Shown: positions 19,625 through 30,924 of the stretch, piece after piece
Numbering within the stretch: position 1 is the first letter of the stretch
Layout: every line of letters begins with the position of its first letter
Assembly (NCBI GenBank): GCA_003116975.1
Contig: BGKB01000140.1
Location: 62,001-126,000, forward strand
Direction: 5' to 3'
From: Aurantiochytrium sp. KH105
Lineage: Eukaryota > Sar > Bigyra > Thraustochytrida > Thraustochytriidae
DNA length: 64,000 bases
Notes under the pieces: model-generated
What the model saw: only the letters and a program-made list of their open reading frames with translations
Told to the model about the DNA's origin: nothing
The model's database searches: none
Made by a program: the position numbers and the translations under genes

Positions 19625-20635
19625 ATGCCGGCGTGGAGCGGAAGCAGCGTGCGGGCCGCAGCGGTCTCGCTGCGCAGCACGAAGATGGCGGCGACGCTGT
19701 CGACGCGCGGGCTGAGCAGCGCGGCCAAGGGGCAGCTCTCGCCCGGCGCCAAGATTGGCGTCGTGGGCATGGGCCTCATGGGCCACGGGATTGCCCAGCT
19801 GGCCGCGGATAAGGCCGGCTTCCAGGTGGTTGCTCTGGACAAGAACCCTCAGGCCATGGAGAAGGGCGTCAAGGCCATTGAAAACTCGCTGTCCAAGGTG
19901 TACAGCAAGAAGCTCAAGGACGCCGATAGCAGCGAGGTCTCGAAAAAGGTCGAAAGCGTCATGGGCCAGATCCAGGGCACCTCGGACATCAACGACCTCA
20001 AGGGTTGCGAGATCGTGGTTGAGGCCATTATCGAGAACCTCGACATCAAAAAGAGCTTTTACAAGGAGCTCGGCCAGGTCTGCGATGCGGATACTGTGCT
20101 TGCGTCCAACACCTCGTCGTTCCCGATCGGACACCTCGCCGAGGCCTCTGGGCGCCCGGACAAGGTCGTGGGTCTGCATTTCTTTAACCCCGTGCAGATG
20201 ATGAACCTGTGCGAGGTCGTCAAGGCCAAGGACACGAGCGACGCCACCTTTGACATTGGTATGGACTTTGCCAACAAGGTGCAGCGCTTCCCGGTCAAGT
20301 GCAAGGATACGCCTGGATTTGTTGTGAACCGTCTGCTTGTGCCTTACCTCGCACAGGCGCTCACCATGTACGATCGTGGTGAGGCTTCGACCAAGGACAT
20401 TGACGAGGCCATGATGCGCGGCGCGGGCCACCCAATGGGACCTTTTCACCTCGCTGACTACATTGGCCACGACACCATTCACTCGATCATTTCCGGCTGG
20501 AAGGACATGTTCCCTGACGAGCCTGCCTTCATCATGCCCAAGTGCCTCGAGGAACTTGTTGCCGAGGGCAAGCTCGGCCGCAAGACGGGCCAAGGCTTTT
20601 ACAAGTGGGACGGCAACAAGGTCATCAAGGAGTAA
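19625..20635 (+). CDS. HADH: 3-hydroxyacyl-CoA dehydrogenase, mitochondrial
   Basis: Oxidises L-3-hydroxyacyl-CoA to 3-ketoacyl-CoA with NAD+, the third step of beta-oxidation. Single exon, 336 aa, close to the ~310-residue family norm plus transit peptide. The first ~37 residues are Arg/Ser/Ala-rich without acids, as in a matrix presequence. The NAD-binding loop IGVVGMGLMGHGIAQ follows. Later come VVEAIIENLDIK, SNTSSFPI and the catalytic segment GLHFFNPVQMMNLCEVV, where His185 and Glu197 have the 12-residue spacing of the family's catalytic dyad. The C-terminal dimerisation domain starts at TPGFVVNRLLVPYL and ends GRKTGQGFYKW. The ATG at 19625 is the first in frame. It is monofunctional, not fused to enoyl-CoA hydratase. 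A role in turnover of abundant lipid stores is inference only. Confidence 0.96.
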   Translation: MPAWSGSSVRAAAVSLRSTKMAATLSTRGLSSAAKGQLSPGAKIGVVGMGLMGHGIAQLAADKAGFQVVALDKNPQAMEKGVKAIENSLSKVYSKKLKDADSSEVSKKVESVMGQIQGTSDINDLKGCEIVVEAIIENLDIKKSFYKELGQVCDADTVLASNTSSFPIGHLAEASGRPDKVVGLHFFNPVQMMNLCEVVKAKDTSDATFDIGMDFANKVQRFPVKCKDTPGFVVNRLLVPYLAQALTMYDRGEASTKDIDEAMMRGAGHPMGPFHLADYIGHDTIHSIISGWKDMFPDEPAFIMPKCLEELVAEGKLGRKTGQGFYKWDGNKVIKE

Positions 20636-21171
20636 ACAAATATATGAAAAGGCTTAGCCTTGCCCAGAACTTGTGAACAAGTACTAAGAAAACTGTATGT
20701 CTGGCCATCCGAGACCTTGCAAAAACATGCAGAGTCACAGAGATCGTTCTGGGGCGGAGGCGAGAACTTGGAGCCTGCCTTTCCTTCCTAGTCTCAGTCT
20801 CGGACTCTGTTTTCCATTCGAGCGCTTTTAAACGAAGGCTCATCTTCAGGGCTTGCGTTTCCTTTTCTAGTTCGTGTCTTTGTCTGTGTCTCTGTTCGTG
20901 TCTCCCTTTCGGCAAATGAAGTACTTTTTCAGCCGGACACATTGAAAGCGAATTGGAAACTTTGCATCGTCTCGGGCGACCCCCCCCATAAGTTGCCGTT
21001 GTTCTCATGTTGCTCAACTGTGCGTCAGTCTGTCTGCCTCTTTCGAACAGCCTGGTTAGGAGTCAACGCTTGGCCAGAAACTGCGATCTGTGATGTTTAG
21101 ATTTTTCAAAAGCGCACTTCGGCCTGGTTGTGCGTGAATGTGAAAGTCTAAAGTTTGCATTGCGTTTATGA
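20636..21171. other. Convergent intergenic spacer between HADH and PDK1
   Basis: Holds the two 3' UTR regions. Apart from a GTCT/CTCT-rich stretch near 20800-20910 and a short C-run near 20982, I see no gene or notable repeat. Confidence 0.7.
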
Positions 21172-23475
21172 TTATACACCGCTGTGGACTTGGTCAAAAG
21201 CTGCCTGCCAACGCTTGGCTTGCGACATGAGATCTGTCATGTGAAAAGTGCGCTTCGGCGTGACGATGTCAAAGGTCTTGCTATTCTTGACCTGAATAAA
21301 GACGCTCTTTTCAATGGCAATCTCGCCCTTGAGGATAACTTTGACTGGGTCCACGTAGAGAAAGCGTGGCAAGTCCGTGAGTATAAGATGCCGCGTGTTG
21401 GTGTGAAACAGACTCTTGCGCTTCACCACAAGGCCGTCAAGAACAATACGCTCATTCGGTTTGAGAAACTGCGACAGCTCCCCAACGACTGTGCGTCCTC
21501 CGGACGAAGTGCTGTTCAGTAGATTTGGGTCCAGCGGCATGCCCGAACCGGGCGAAACCATGCCGACCGGAGAATCATTGACGATCCCGAGTTCTCCGGG
21601 TGGCGAAAGAAGCGAAGTGGCAGCACTCGATGATGGCGTGCTGGCGGATGCGACCGCTAGCGGGCTTTCGAGCACGGGGGAAGCCTGCGTCATCTCAAGC
21701 GCCGCCGCCATCTCAAGCTCTGTAATGTCTCCCGCCATCATCCAGTCGTCCGAGGCGCCATCAAATGTGGGCGCGGGAATGTCCGTCGCGTATGGCAGCG
21801 GAGGCGCCGGCTGGTCTGCCAGGTTGCCCCACTCCACGCCAGCAAAAAAGGCATGCGACCGCAACGCGAGCGGTCCATTCGGGGAGTCAGCATTGTACAA
21901 GGGGCAAAAGGGCGTGCAGTTCTGACCGGCGCCAAGACGCTGCAGAGGGTCTGGGCGAAGCAAGGCGTTCACAAGCGCGCGGGCTTCACGAAGCGCCAAA
22001 GTATCGTCGATTGCCTCTTGGTCTCCGCTGGAGTCATTATCTGGTTGTAGATGTTCCGGCGCATCCGCTGCGTCCGCATCCGTGGGTGCATACTCCACCT
22101 TGGGGAATTCGAGTTCTTTGCCGTGACCCATGATCAGCTGGAAGGTAAAGTACTCGGAGCCACCTCGAAAAGGTGGGTGGCCAATGAGCATTTGGAAGAT
22201 CATACATCCCAAAGCCCAGAGGTCTGCAGCGACGGACGGGTCTTGGTCAGAGAGCACCTCTGGAGAAACGTATTCAGCTGTACCACAGAACGTCCCACGC
22301 CGCGTGCCCGCAGCGGCACCTCGACTCGGGGCCTTTCCTGGCTGTTGTTGGTCCTGCTGTTGTTTCTGCTGTTGTGATTGCTGCTGCTGCTGTTGTTGCT
22401 GCGAGGTTGGCTGTGACGCCTGCAGGCCTCGCTCGTCTTTAACTGTGCCAAAATCAGTGAGTTTAACGTGGCCCGACTCTGTGATGAGAATGTTGTCCGG
22501 TTTGAGATCCCGATGAATGAACCCCATGGTGTGAAGATGCTGTACGGCCGCCACCGTTTCGGTAATGTAGAACTTGGTCTCCTTCAGAGAACATGCGCGG
22601 TTGACGATTCCCGAACGTTTCCGGTGTTCGTCCGCGCGAAAGCGAATGAGACGCTGCAGCTCCCCGCCCTTGCATAGATCAATAACCAAGTAGAGGTATC
22701 GGGAGTCATGGAAGGAAAAGTACAGCTTGGCGATGAGCGCATGATCGACGAGACTGAGCACTTTCTTTTCCATGTTGACAAAGTTGACCTTGCCCTCCTT
22801 TACAATAAATCGTTTTTCCATGACCTTGACGGCGTAGAGCTCATTGGACGACTTGAGCTTGCACACGTGCACTCGCGCGTACGCACCTTCTCCGAGTAGC
22901 TTGCCGACCATGAAGTTGGCAATGCATTTCTTTGCTGATCCGCGCAGCGATCCGCTTCGCCCGCTTCGTCCGCTCTGCGATGTGGAGCGTTTCGAGTGCG
23001 GCGAGCGGCCAGCGTGGTGTTGGGCGCTGTTCGCGCCTGGACGTGCATTTTTGCTGCCGGTTCCAGCATCGGGCCGGGGCGGGTTCGCGCCCAACTTGCT
23101 GGGCGTTGTCACCCTCGTACCCGCGCCCGGGCCGGGCCCGGACGGATCAGCTTCGCCAGCGTCTGCGGCGAGCGATGGGGCCCGGCTCCCGCGATCCTGT
23201 GTCTTCTCGTTCTCCCTCTCCCTCTCCTTTTTCTCCTCCTCGTCGCCGACGCTGTCCTTGGGGTCGGGGGTGTTGGTGTTGGTGGCCACGTCTTCCTCGT
23301 GGCCTTCTCCTCCTCCTCCTTCCTTCCCCGCGGGCGGCGTCTGCGGCGGGGCTGGGGCGGCCTGCGCCGTCTTCGCCGCCGCCTCCGCCGCCGCCGCCCC
23401 CGCCGCCGCTGCCTCCTTCTGCGCGTCCGCGTCGCCCTCGCCCTCGCCCTCGCGCGACGTCGAGGCGGAGTTCAT
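21172..23475 (-). CDS. PDK1-type AGC protein kinase (3-phosphoinositide-dependent kinase-1)
   Basis: Master kinase that phosphorylates the activation loop of other AGC kinases, recruited to PIP3 membranes by its PH domain. Single exon, 767 aa from the ATG at 23475 (MNSASTSREGEGEG); the frame extends 12 codons further but without an ATG. About 180 disordered residues lead into the kinase domain: GKLLGEGAYARVHVC, AVKVMEK, FIHRDLKPDNIL, DFGTVK, and the PDK1 hallmark TFCGTAEYVSPEVL. A C-terminal PH domain occupies about 670-767 (ERIVLDGLVVKRKSLF, RFLYVDPVKVILKGEI), as in PDK1. Between DFG and the phosphorylated-loop block is a long insert with a Gln-rich tract (nt 22325-22412). A second acidic insert sits in the C-lobe (around residues 455-485). 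It is divergent to the SH3 membrane-protein gene. Confidence 0.92.
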   Translation of the reverse strand: MNSASTSREGEGEGDADAQKEAAAAGAAAAEAAAKTAQAAPAPPQTPPAGKEGGGGEGHEEDVATNTNTPDPKDSVGDEEEKKERERENEKTQDRGSRAPSLAADAGEADPSGPGPGAGTRVTTPSKLGANPPRPDAGTGSKNARPGANSAQHHAGRSPHSKRSTSQSGRSGRSGSLRGSAKKCIANFMVGKLLGEGAYARVHVCKLKSSNELYAVKVMEKRFIVKEGKVNFVNMEKKVLSLVDHALIAKLYFSFHDSRYLYLVIDLCKGGELQRLIRFRADEHRKRSGIVNRACSLKETKFYITETVAAVQHLHTMGFIHRDLKPDNILITESGHVKLTDFGTVKDERGLQASQPTSQQQQQQQQSQQQKQQQDQQQPGKAPSRGAAAGTRRGTFCGTAEYVSPEVLSDQDPSVAADLWALGCMIFQMLIGHPPFRGGSEYFTFQLIMGHGKELEFPKVEYAPTDADAADAPEHLQPDNDSSGDQEAIDDTLALREARALVNALLRPDPLQRLGAGQNCTPFCPLYNADSPNGPLALRSHAFFAGVEWGNLADQPAPPLPYATDIPAPTFDGASDDWMMAGDITELEMAAALEMTQASPVLESPLAVASASTPSSSAATSLLSPPGELGIVNDSPVGMVSPGSGMPLDPNLLNSTSSGGRTVVGELSQFLKPNERIVLDGLVVKRKSLFHTNTRHLILTDLPRFLYVDPVKVILKGEIAIEKSVFIQVKNSKTFDIVTPKRTFHMTDLMSQAKRWQAAFDQVHSGV

Positions 23476-23651
23476 GGCGCGCGAAGCTTTTGGCCCTGAG
23501 CCAAACCGCAAGCGCTCTTCCCTCGCGGCCTCGCCTCGCGGCCCTTCTGGCCCTGCCTCTGCCTGCCTGCCTGCCTGCCTGCCTCTGCGCGCCTGCCCGC
23601 GCGCCTGCCTCCTGCCCGCGCGCGATGGCGCTCTGGCGCGGCGGCCGCGCG

Positions 23652-23687
<36 letters not shown>

Positions 23688-23713
23688 GCCTGCCCGTCTG
23701 TCTGTCTGTCTGC
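23652..23713. repeat. GTCT tetranucleotide microsatellite
   Basis: About 15 GTCT units with a few CTGCC interruptions, noncoding, upstream of PDK1. Confidence 0.9.
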
Positions 23714-24409
23714 CTTTTTGTCTTTTTGTCTTTTCGTCTTTTCGTCGCTTTTTGTCGCTTTTCGTCGCTTTTCGTCTTTTCGTCTGCCTGTCTGCTTGGT
23801 CTCTCTGGCTGCGACCGTCTGCCTTGCCTTGCCGGTCTCTGTGTCTGTCTGCAAGGGAGCCCTCGAGGTCGGTCTGCCTGCCTGGCCGCGCTGGCCTCGG
23901 ATCGTCATTGGTGGTTGTAGTCCACTGCCGCGCGGCGATTCCGCACTTGGCCTTTGCTGCACTTGCGTCATGGCAGGGCCACGAATGCCCGTCGCATCGG
24001 TGCCACAGCTGACGTAGAGACGTGGAGCGGCGGCGATGTAGGTTGGTTGCGCTTATAGAATGTGACTGGTGCTGTCACGGTTGAATCGTGCGTGCTTGGT
24101 CGGCCAGATGTGGTCGCCATGGCGCAAACTTGGCTTCTTGACTTATAATTTTATAATTTTTTTCTAAAAATACTCCCTTCACCAAGGTGATGATGCTTGT
24201 AAAACCAATTTGCGTGCCCACGATCTCGCTCTCTCTCTCTCGACCCTTTGCTCCGCCCTCCTCGTCCTCCTCCTTCTCCCCGCCTCCCTCCCAGCAAAGC
24301 AAAGCAAAGCAAAACGATGCTCCATTTGCATCTTCCCTTCCCTCCCCTTTCCCGGTCCGGGCGGCATAGCCGTGCCGCGCCTAGCCTAGCCACGCGCTAG
24401 GGCTCCCTA

Positions 24410-25981
<1,572 letters not shown>

Positions 25982-26343
25982 AATCAGCCAACAGTTCAGA
26001 CAGGTGAATCGTTGGAGAGAATGAAGGAAGGTTCGGACAGGAGGCCAAAAGAAAAGTAAAGAATTCGCTGTGAAATTCGCTGTAGGTAGTTGCTCAAGGC
26101 AACAGGGTCTCTCGCTTCGTTTGGCGGTCTGGTGTTGTTGATTTTCGTTCAGGTAGGGAGGGTCCAGGTCGAAAAATTTATATCTTTGTTATTGTTCTTT
26201 TACATTCGTTTTCTTTTTTTCTTTTCTTTTTGCAGGACGCCTTCGTATCTGCACATCACCCTTGTATGCACCTGCGAACAAATCGGCCCCACACCACCGC
26301 ATTTCCGTACTTCAATTTACATGATAAAAGTCCGCCTATTTTT
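25982..26343. other. Convergent intergenic spacer
   Basis: T-rich (TTTTCTTTTTTTC near 26205-26232). Presumably 3' UTRs and termination regions of the two converging genes. Nothing else recognised. Confidence 0.65.
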
Positions 26344-26766
26344 TCATGTCAAGGCAGTCAGCTTCTCGCGAATCGAGGCCAGCTGTGCCCGCAACAGGGC
26401 TCGAGACACATGCAGATCCTCAGAAAAGTCCAAGATCTCCTTGTTCAAGTTTGAAGTGGCTTTGGCCACACGCATCGCTTCCTGGTGAATTTCCTTCGCC
26501 TGCGCCGTGGAGAGGCGCTCTCCGCTATACGGCTTTTTGCCTTGTTCTTTCGGCGCGTTTGCCGTGCCCCCCGTCCCGGCCTCCGCCTTCGTCTTTGTCG
26601 TCGTTACCGCCGCCGACCCAGGCGAACGCAGAGCACCAGCATTACGCCAGCGCGGCCGTTGCTGGTTGTCGGTCCGCTTGGTCGCACGCTTTGCGTCCTC
26701 GCGAAGCAAGGTCCGCGGCGCGTGCTCCAGGAAAGCCTGCGCCGAGTCCATGTACATTGGCGACAT
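26344..26766 (-). CDS. Small protein with C-terminal amphipathic helix, unknown function
   Basis: Not recognised. The ATG at 26766 gives 140 aa beginning MSPMYMDSAQAFLEHAPRTL; the frame extends 29 codons upstream but without an ATG, so a spliced 5' exon is possible. The N-terminal helix is followed by a long Lys/Arg/Thr/Ala-rich disordered middle (about 25-85). The last 55 residues form one strongly amphipathic helix (AKEIHQEAMRVAKATSNLNK onward, ending LASIREKLTALT). This build is typical of a small subunit that docks through a C-terminal coiled coil. It diverges from the PH-like/SR-tail gene with about 700 bp between starts. Third-position bias is coding-like. Confidence 0.55.
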   Translation of the reverse strand: MSPMYMDSAQAFLEHAPRTLLREDAKRATKRTDNQQRPRWRNAGALRSPGSAAVTTTKTKAEAGTGGTANAPKEQGKKPYSGERLSTAQAKEIHQEAMRVAKATSNLNKEILDFSEDLHVSRALLRAQLASIREKLTALT

Positions 26767-27463
26767 CCTTCTCCCCGCGCACGCCGCGCGCCGCGAGGCC
26801 CCCTTGCAATAGGCAACTGTTGCGCTCGCTGTAGCGATGCCCAGCGAGCCCACCAGGGTGTCCCCGCGCGCACCGTTTTAGAACACACTCCAATGTGAGG
26901 TGTGTACTGCCTGGGGCAAGAAACGTCGCCCACGCGCCGGGGGCCGCCGAGCCTCGTTTCCGCCTTCTCTGCTCTCTCAGCCTTCTTCCTGCCTACTCGC
27001 CTACTCGCTGACTCGGACGTCCGAGGGAATTCGCGAGAGACCGAGCGAGGGCGCCCGAGCGTCTGTCTTGTTGTCGTGGCAAGGGCAGCCGGAGAATACA
27101 AGAAAACAGAGGTCGAAGCCGGCTGACGTCGGAGCAGACACGCGAGCTGGCCGCAGCTGCTGGCCTCGCTCGTGGAGAGCAGAGCGAACCGCACGGGGCT
27201 GCGTGCCTGTCACCCTGCGTGCCTGCGAGCCTGCCTGCTGAGGGCTGACCCCGGCTGACTGCCGCGACCCTGCCGGTCACGCAGACGAGAAAGCGCTCTC
27301 GCCTGACGCGCACCAAGCATAAGGCGACCGCTCTCAAGCACTCGGCAAGGTCGACCGCGAAGAGCTGCATCGCGGCTTGGCAGGGCAGTGCAGAGCAGGG
27401 CAGGGCACGGCAGGGCAGGGCAGCGCGAGACAGATAGACAGAGAAAGAGAGAACATAACAAGG
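26767..27463. other. Divergent intergenic region with GGCA-rich leader
   Basis: No gene supported. Positions 27381-27424 contain GCAGG-type repeats, followed by GACAGA purine repeats immediately before the downstream start codon, probably 5' leader sequence. Confidence 0.65.
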
Positions 27464-30400
27464 ATGTCTACAGACTTTGGTGGCTGGGCCATGGCGCGCA
27501 AGACCGTACAAGAAGGCCACGACGACGTCTTCTTGGCGAAAACTGCACCGCCACAGGGCCGAGGAGCGCTTGACGAACACCAAACGCCCTTTCATGCCGG
27601 GTCCAGACGCGGCGGCGGCGCGGATACCTGTCTTGGGAACCGTCATCGCGAGTTCGAGAGCGAGACCTTCGATTCCAAGACCGTCCAAAATTTGCCATGG
27701 GAGACCGCTGGCAAGGCATCTGCAGCGGGAGCCAAGTCCGTCAACAAAACTGCAAGCAGCATCAAAGCCACACCCATTCGTCCTCCGCGGGGTTCGCAAA
27801 GCCACCTGATGCATACTGGTGCTGGCGAGCGCAAACTCATGGACGATGAAGAGCTTATTCGGCAACACGATGACGGCGAAGAAAAACATGCAAGAGAAGG
27901 GATGCCCATGACACCCCTGGAACAGGCGTGGCAAGAAGCCAATGACCCCTCATTCCCTATCGATCGGCTCGCTTCCACCGAGACGAGCTCCCGGGACCTC
28001 GCAGCGAAGACACCGGGAATGGTGAAAAAGCTAGCAGAACGCTTTGCAAATTCGCCTGCCAACCGAAAGCCGATTCCCAAGCCGAATCAGTATCGCTACC
28101 AGACCGCGTCTCACCGTCAGCAGGACCAAAGTCTGCAAATGCCCCCGGAATTCACTAGTCATCTCGAACACTATCACCAGGCTGCCCAGCATCACACGAC
28201 CAGACATGTCGAACGACAGTACGCCTTTGGCCGTGGCGATGCCACTGGTACTAGCAGCCGGCATTTGACGCGCTCGTCGCGAAGTGTGCACGCCTCGAGC
28301 AGGTCTGCGGTCGACAGAACCCCATCTGCAGACACGATGCAGTCTCAATATGTGTCCAAGCTGCTCACCAAAAAAGGGCCAAAGCCGCACGACCCCAAAT
28401 CCGAGCTTGGAAGAGTTGGAGCGAACGTACGCATTGTCTTTCACGGCCAAGAGCACGCATGGATGCACTTTGCAGCTATTCATGTTCCCTGGAGTAAAGT
28501 CAAGCTCCTGCGCGATGCGGCCGAGAGTGATGGCGGCGCGGCCGGGATCGGTGGCGACAGTGCTATCGAACGCGAGCTCATGACTGTTGATCTCGGCAAG
28601 CTGCGCGCTCCTGTTCTCGGAGGCAAAGAGGGAGAGACCGAGCCTGTCTTTCAGGAAAACTTCGAAGCCGTCTTTGGCAGCGTCTTTCGCGACCACTTTG
28701 TACCGCTCATGAACGCCAAGTTCCACCAAAAGGGAAACCTCGCCGAAGAAGACATTGCCGAAGATATTCGTACCTGCTACAAAATGCTTGTTCTGGCAGA
28801 GCGCCTCGGCGCAGAGGTCATGCATGATCTACACGACCATCTCACGAAACTTACCAAAGAGAGTGCCAAGCATGCAGAGCCCCCTGCCGACGTGCACACG
28901 GAGCTTGTTTCCGCGTCGAGCATTCCTTTTCAGGTTGTTAGTACCGGACTTACTTTTGACGACCCCCCCCCGAAGGGCTCCCTCCTTGAAAGTGTCACCA
29001 AGACGGCAATCGAGACGCTCATGATCGGCATCCCCACGAGCCTTGCGGCCCTGCAAAGCCTCGTGGAGATCAGCTGCGAAGCGGGTCGCACCGACATGGC
29101 CACGACGCTATTTTCCAAGGCAGTACGACGCTGTCTCGAAAACTCGCTAAAGTCCCAGAAAACGGCGCGCGTTCAGGCCCAGGACCTCTTGTGCGACATG
29201 GGAGAGTCCATGAGCTGGCAGCGCCGCGAGGAAAACCAATTTGTCGCTATCACGCGCGCGCTTTCCGGGGCCACGGCTGGATTCAAGGAAAGTGTCGAGA
29301 CTCAACTTTCTTCGCGCGTCGAGGCCGCCTCGGATGCGTGCTTTCGTCAGGGCGTCTATGTGCAAAAGGTCGGGATGGGACCCAACGGAGGCTCGCGCGT
29401 TCTTCGCACAACCGAACATGAAATCCAGTGGGCGAAACCTGGTCGCCGCGAGGGCAAAGCGATCCGCAGACGTCACATCAAGCACATTGCCGCCGTCCAG
29501 AATGATAACTCTGGGCGAACTTTTTCCATTGCGCGCAAAGGATTCTCGCTCGTGACCTTTCGGACGGCGAACCGCCAGGTCCGTGACCAGTGCGTTGCCG
29601 CCTTGCAGCGCTGGTGGCGTGCAGATCAGCTCATGCAGCAGAAGCGAGCGCGTCCGCATCGCATGCAAGACATCCGCATGTCTTCAGCGGCCAACGCTGC
29701 GGCTGCGGCCGGCTTTCCTCTGACTCATCAACAGAGCTCGCGGCACACTCACTTTGAAGATCAAATTCTCGAAGTGCCCAGCAACACGCCGGCCACGGGC
29801 TCTAGTGGCTACAGTAGCACCAGCAGTCGACGGAGCAAGCCAAGACGCCCTGCGCCAAACCCCCATATGCCCGCGACTCGCATCGTTCACGATGACGAGC
29901 TGGACTACGACGTTGACGATTGCCACGCGTCGGAGGCTGGATCGGCTCGTCCCATCTCTTCGACGTCAAATGGCCCCGAGACCGAAAATATAGATCGTCG
30001 GGTCGAGGATGAGGAGGAAAAAAGCCCCGAGACTGGCGAAAGCCATCGCAGCAACGAAGCTGGCGAGCTTCTCAACAATCAGCAAGAGGACGAAGAGCCT
30101 CCCAGTGCGAGAAGCGCGCAGAGCCCTGTAAGCGAAGAAGGCACCGAGAGTGTGCGAAGTGGTCGCAGTCACCGGAGTGGTCGCAGTCACCGAAGTGGAA
30201 GGAGCTCGCGTAGTGGGTCGAGCAGCCAAAGTAGCCGCAGCAGCCGCAGCAGCCGCAGCAGCCGTAGCAGTCGCAGTAGTCGCAGCAACAGAAGCTCTCT
30301 CCGAAATTATGTGTACAAGACGCCGGCGTCGAACTTCTCGACACCCCCTATGATTGGCATTCTCCCGCCGCCGCCGGTCCCTTCGGATGTCCCGAACCTC

Positions 30401-30610
30401 AGCCTCTTCAATCGTGCCCATGCGAGCGCACGGGATCTTGGACTTCGACACACGCCGCTTCGCAGTGAAAAGGGCTTTTTCAAAAAGCTGAACAAGAGTT
30501 TCCGGATCCGCAAGAACGGCGGTGACCTTGTTTCGCCCCAGACGGACCACTTTGACTTGCCTCGGAGCCGCAGTCATCGTCGTCAACTCTCGAGAAGCGA
30601 CATGCTGTAG
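27464..30610 (+). CDS. Large protein with helical core, PH-like domain and Ser/Arg-repeat tail
   Basis: Function unknown. Single exon, 1048 aa from ATG 27464 (MSTDFGGWAMARK); the frame extends upstream without an ATG. Residues 1-310 are disordered. A conserved-looking, mostly helical region spans about 320-620 (IVFHGQEHAWMHFAAIHVPW, FVPLMNAKFHQKGN, RTDMATTLFSKAVRRCLEN). It is followed at about 632-725 by a PH-like domain (RVLRTTEHEIQWAKPG, RRHIKHIAAVQND, GFSLVTFRTANRQVRDQCVAALQ), resembling the PH fold ending in an amphipathic helix. The C-terminal third is acidic and serine-rich and contains a run of HRSGRS and SSRSSR repeats (about 892-945, nt 30140-30300). The tail carries basic patches. 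A membrane-lipid or signalling adaptor role is inferred from the PH-like part only. Confidence 0.72.
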   Translation: MSTDFGGWAMARKTVQEGHDDVFLAKTAPPQGRGALDEHQTPFHAGSRRGGGADTCLGNRHREFESETFDSKTVQNLPWETAGKASAAGAKSVNKTASSIKATPIRPPRGSQSHLMHTGAGERKLMDDEELIRQHDDGEEKHAREGMPMTPLEQAWQEANDPSFPIDRLASTETSSRDLAAKTPGMVKKLAERFANSPANRKPIPKPNQYRYQTASHRQQDQSLQMPPEFTSHLEHYHQAAQHHTTRHVERQYAFGRGDATGTSSRHLTRSSRSVHASSRSAVDRTPSADTMQSQYVSKLLTKKGPKPHDPKSELGRVGANVRIVFHGQEHAWMHFAAIHVPWSKVKLLRDAAESDGGAAGIGGDSAIERELMTVDLGKLRAPVLGGKEGETEPVFQENFEAVFGSVFRDHFVPLMNAKFHQKGNLAEEDIAEDIRTCYKMLVLAERLGAEVMHDLHDHLTKLTKESAKHAEPPADVHTELVSASSIPFQVVSTGLTFDDPPPKGSLLESVTKTAIETLMIGIPTSLAALQSLVEISCEAGRTDMATTLFSKAVRRCLENSLKSQKTARVQAQDLLCDMGESMSWQRREENQFVAITRALSGATAGFKESVETQLSSRVEAASDACFRQGVYVQKVGMGPNGGSRVLRTTEHEIQWAKPGRREGKAIRRRHIKHIAAVQNDNSGRTFSIARKGFSLVTFRTANRQVRDQCVAALQRWWRADQLMQQKRARPHRMQDIRMSSAANAAAAAGFPLTHQQSSRHTHFEDQILEVPSNTPATGSSGYSSTSSRRSKPRRPAPNPHMPATRIVHDDELDYDVDDCHASEAGSARPISSTSNGPETENIDRRVEDEEEKSPETGESHRSNEAGELLNNQQEDEEPPSARSAQSPVSEEGTESVRSGRSHRSGRSHRSGRSSRSGSSSQSSRSSRSSRSSRSSRSSRSNRSSLRNYVYKTPASNFSTPPMIGILPPPPVPSDVPNLSLFNRAHASARDLGLRHTPLRSEKGFFKKLNKSFRIRKNGGDLVSPQTDHFDLPRSRSHRRQLSRSDML

Positions 30611-30924
30611 TCAGCTTGCTCCGCTCCTCGGGGACTGATCAGGTAGAAGAAAAGAATACCAGTAAGATTTTTTCAATTGTTTCGAAATACTACCATAGCA
30701 TTCGCGCTCGAGGCACGGACGAAGGACTTAAAGAACAATCCCTCTCTCCCGAAAAAAAAATGCAAGTTGAAGAAAGAAGAGAAGAGAAAAGAAGAAACGT
30801 TAAAATCGAGGTTCACTTCAGGGGCAATGCAAATCATGACGCTCTGCATAGAGCACAGTAGTGGGATCTTTGCGGCGGCGGCGGATGTGAAGATTCTCCC
30901 TTGCTCTCTCGCTGCTGCCGCTCT
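30611..30924. other. Convergent intergenic spacer before SMC2
   Basis: A-rich and purine-rich 3' flanking sequence (30745-30800). No gene or structured element recognised. Confidence 0.65.

Noticed and set aside
19586-20593. 335-codon minus-strand open frame opposite HADH
   Set aside because: Shadow of the HADH coding strand. The plus strand has all dehydrogenase motifs.
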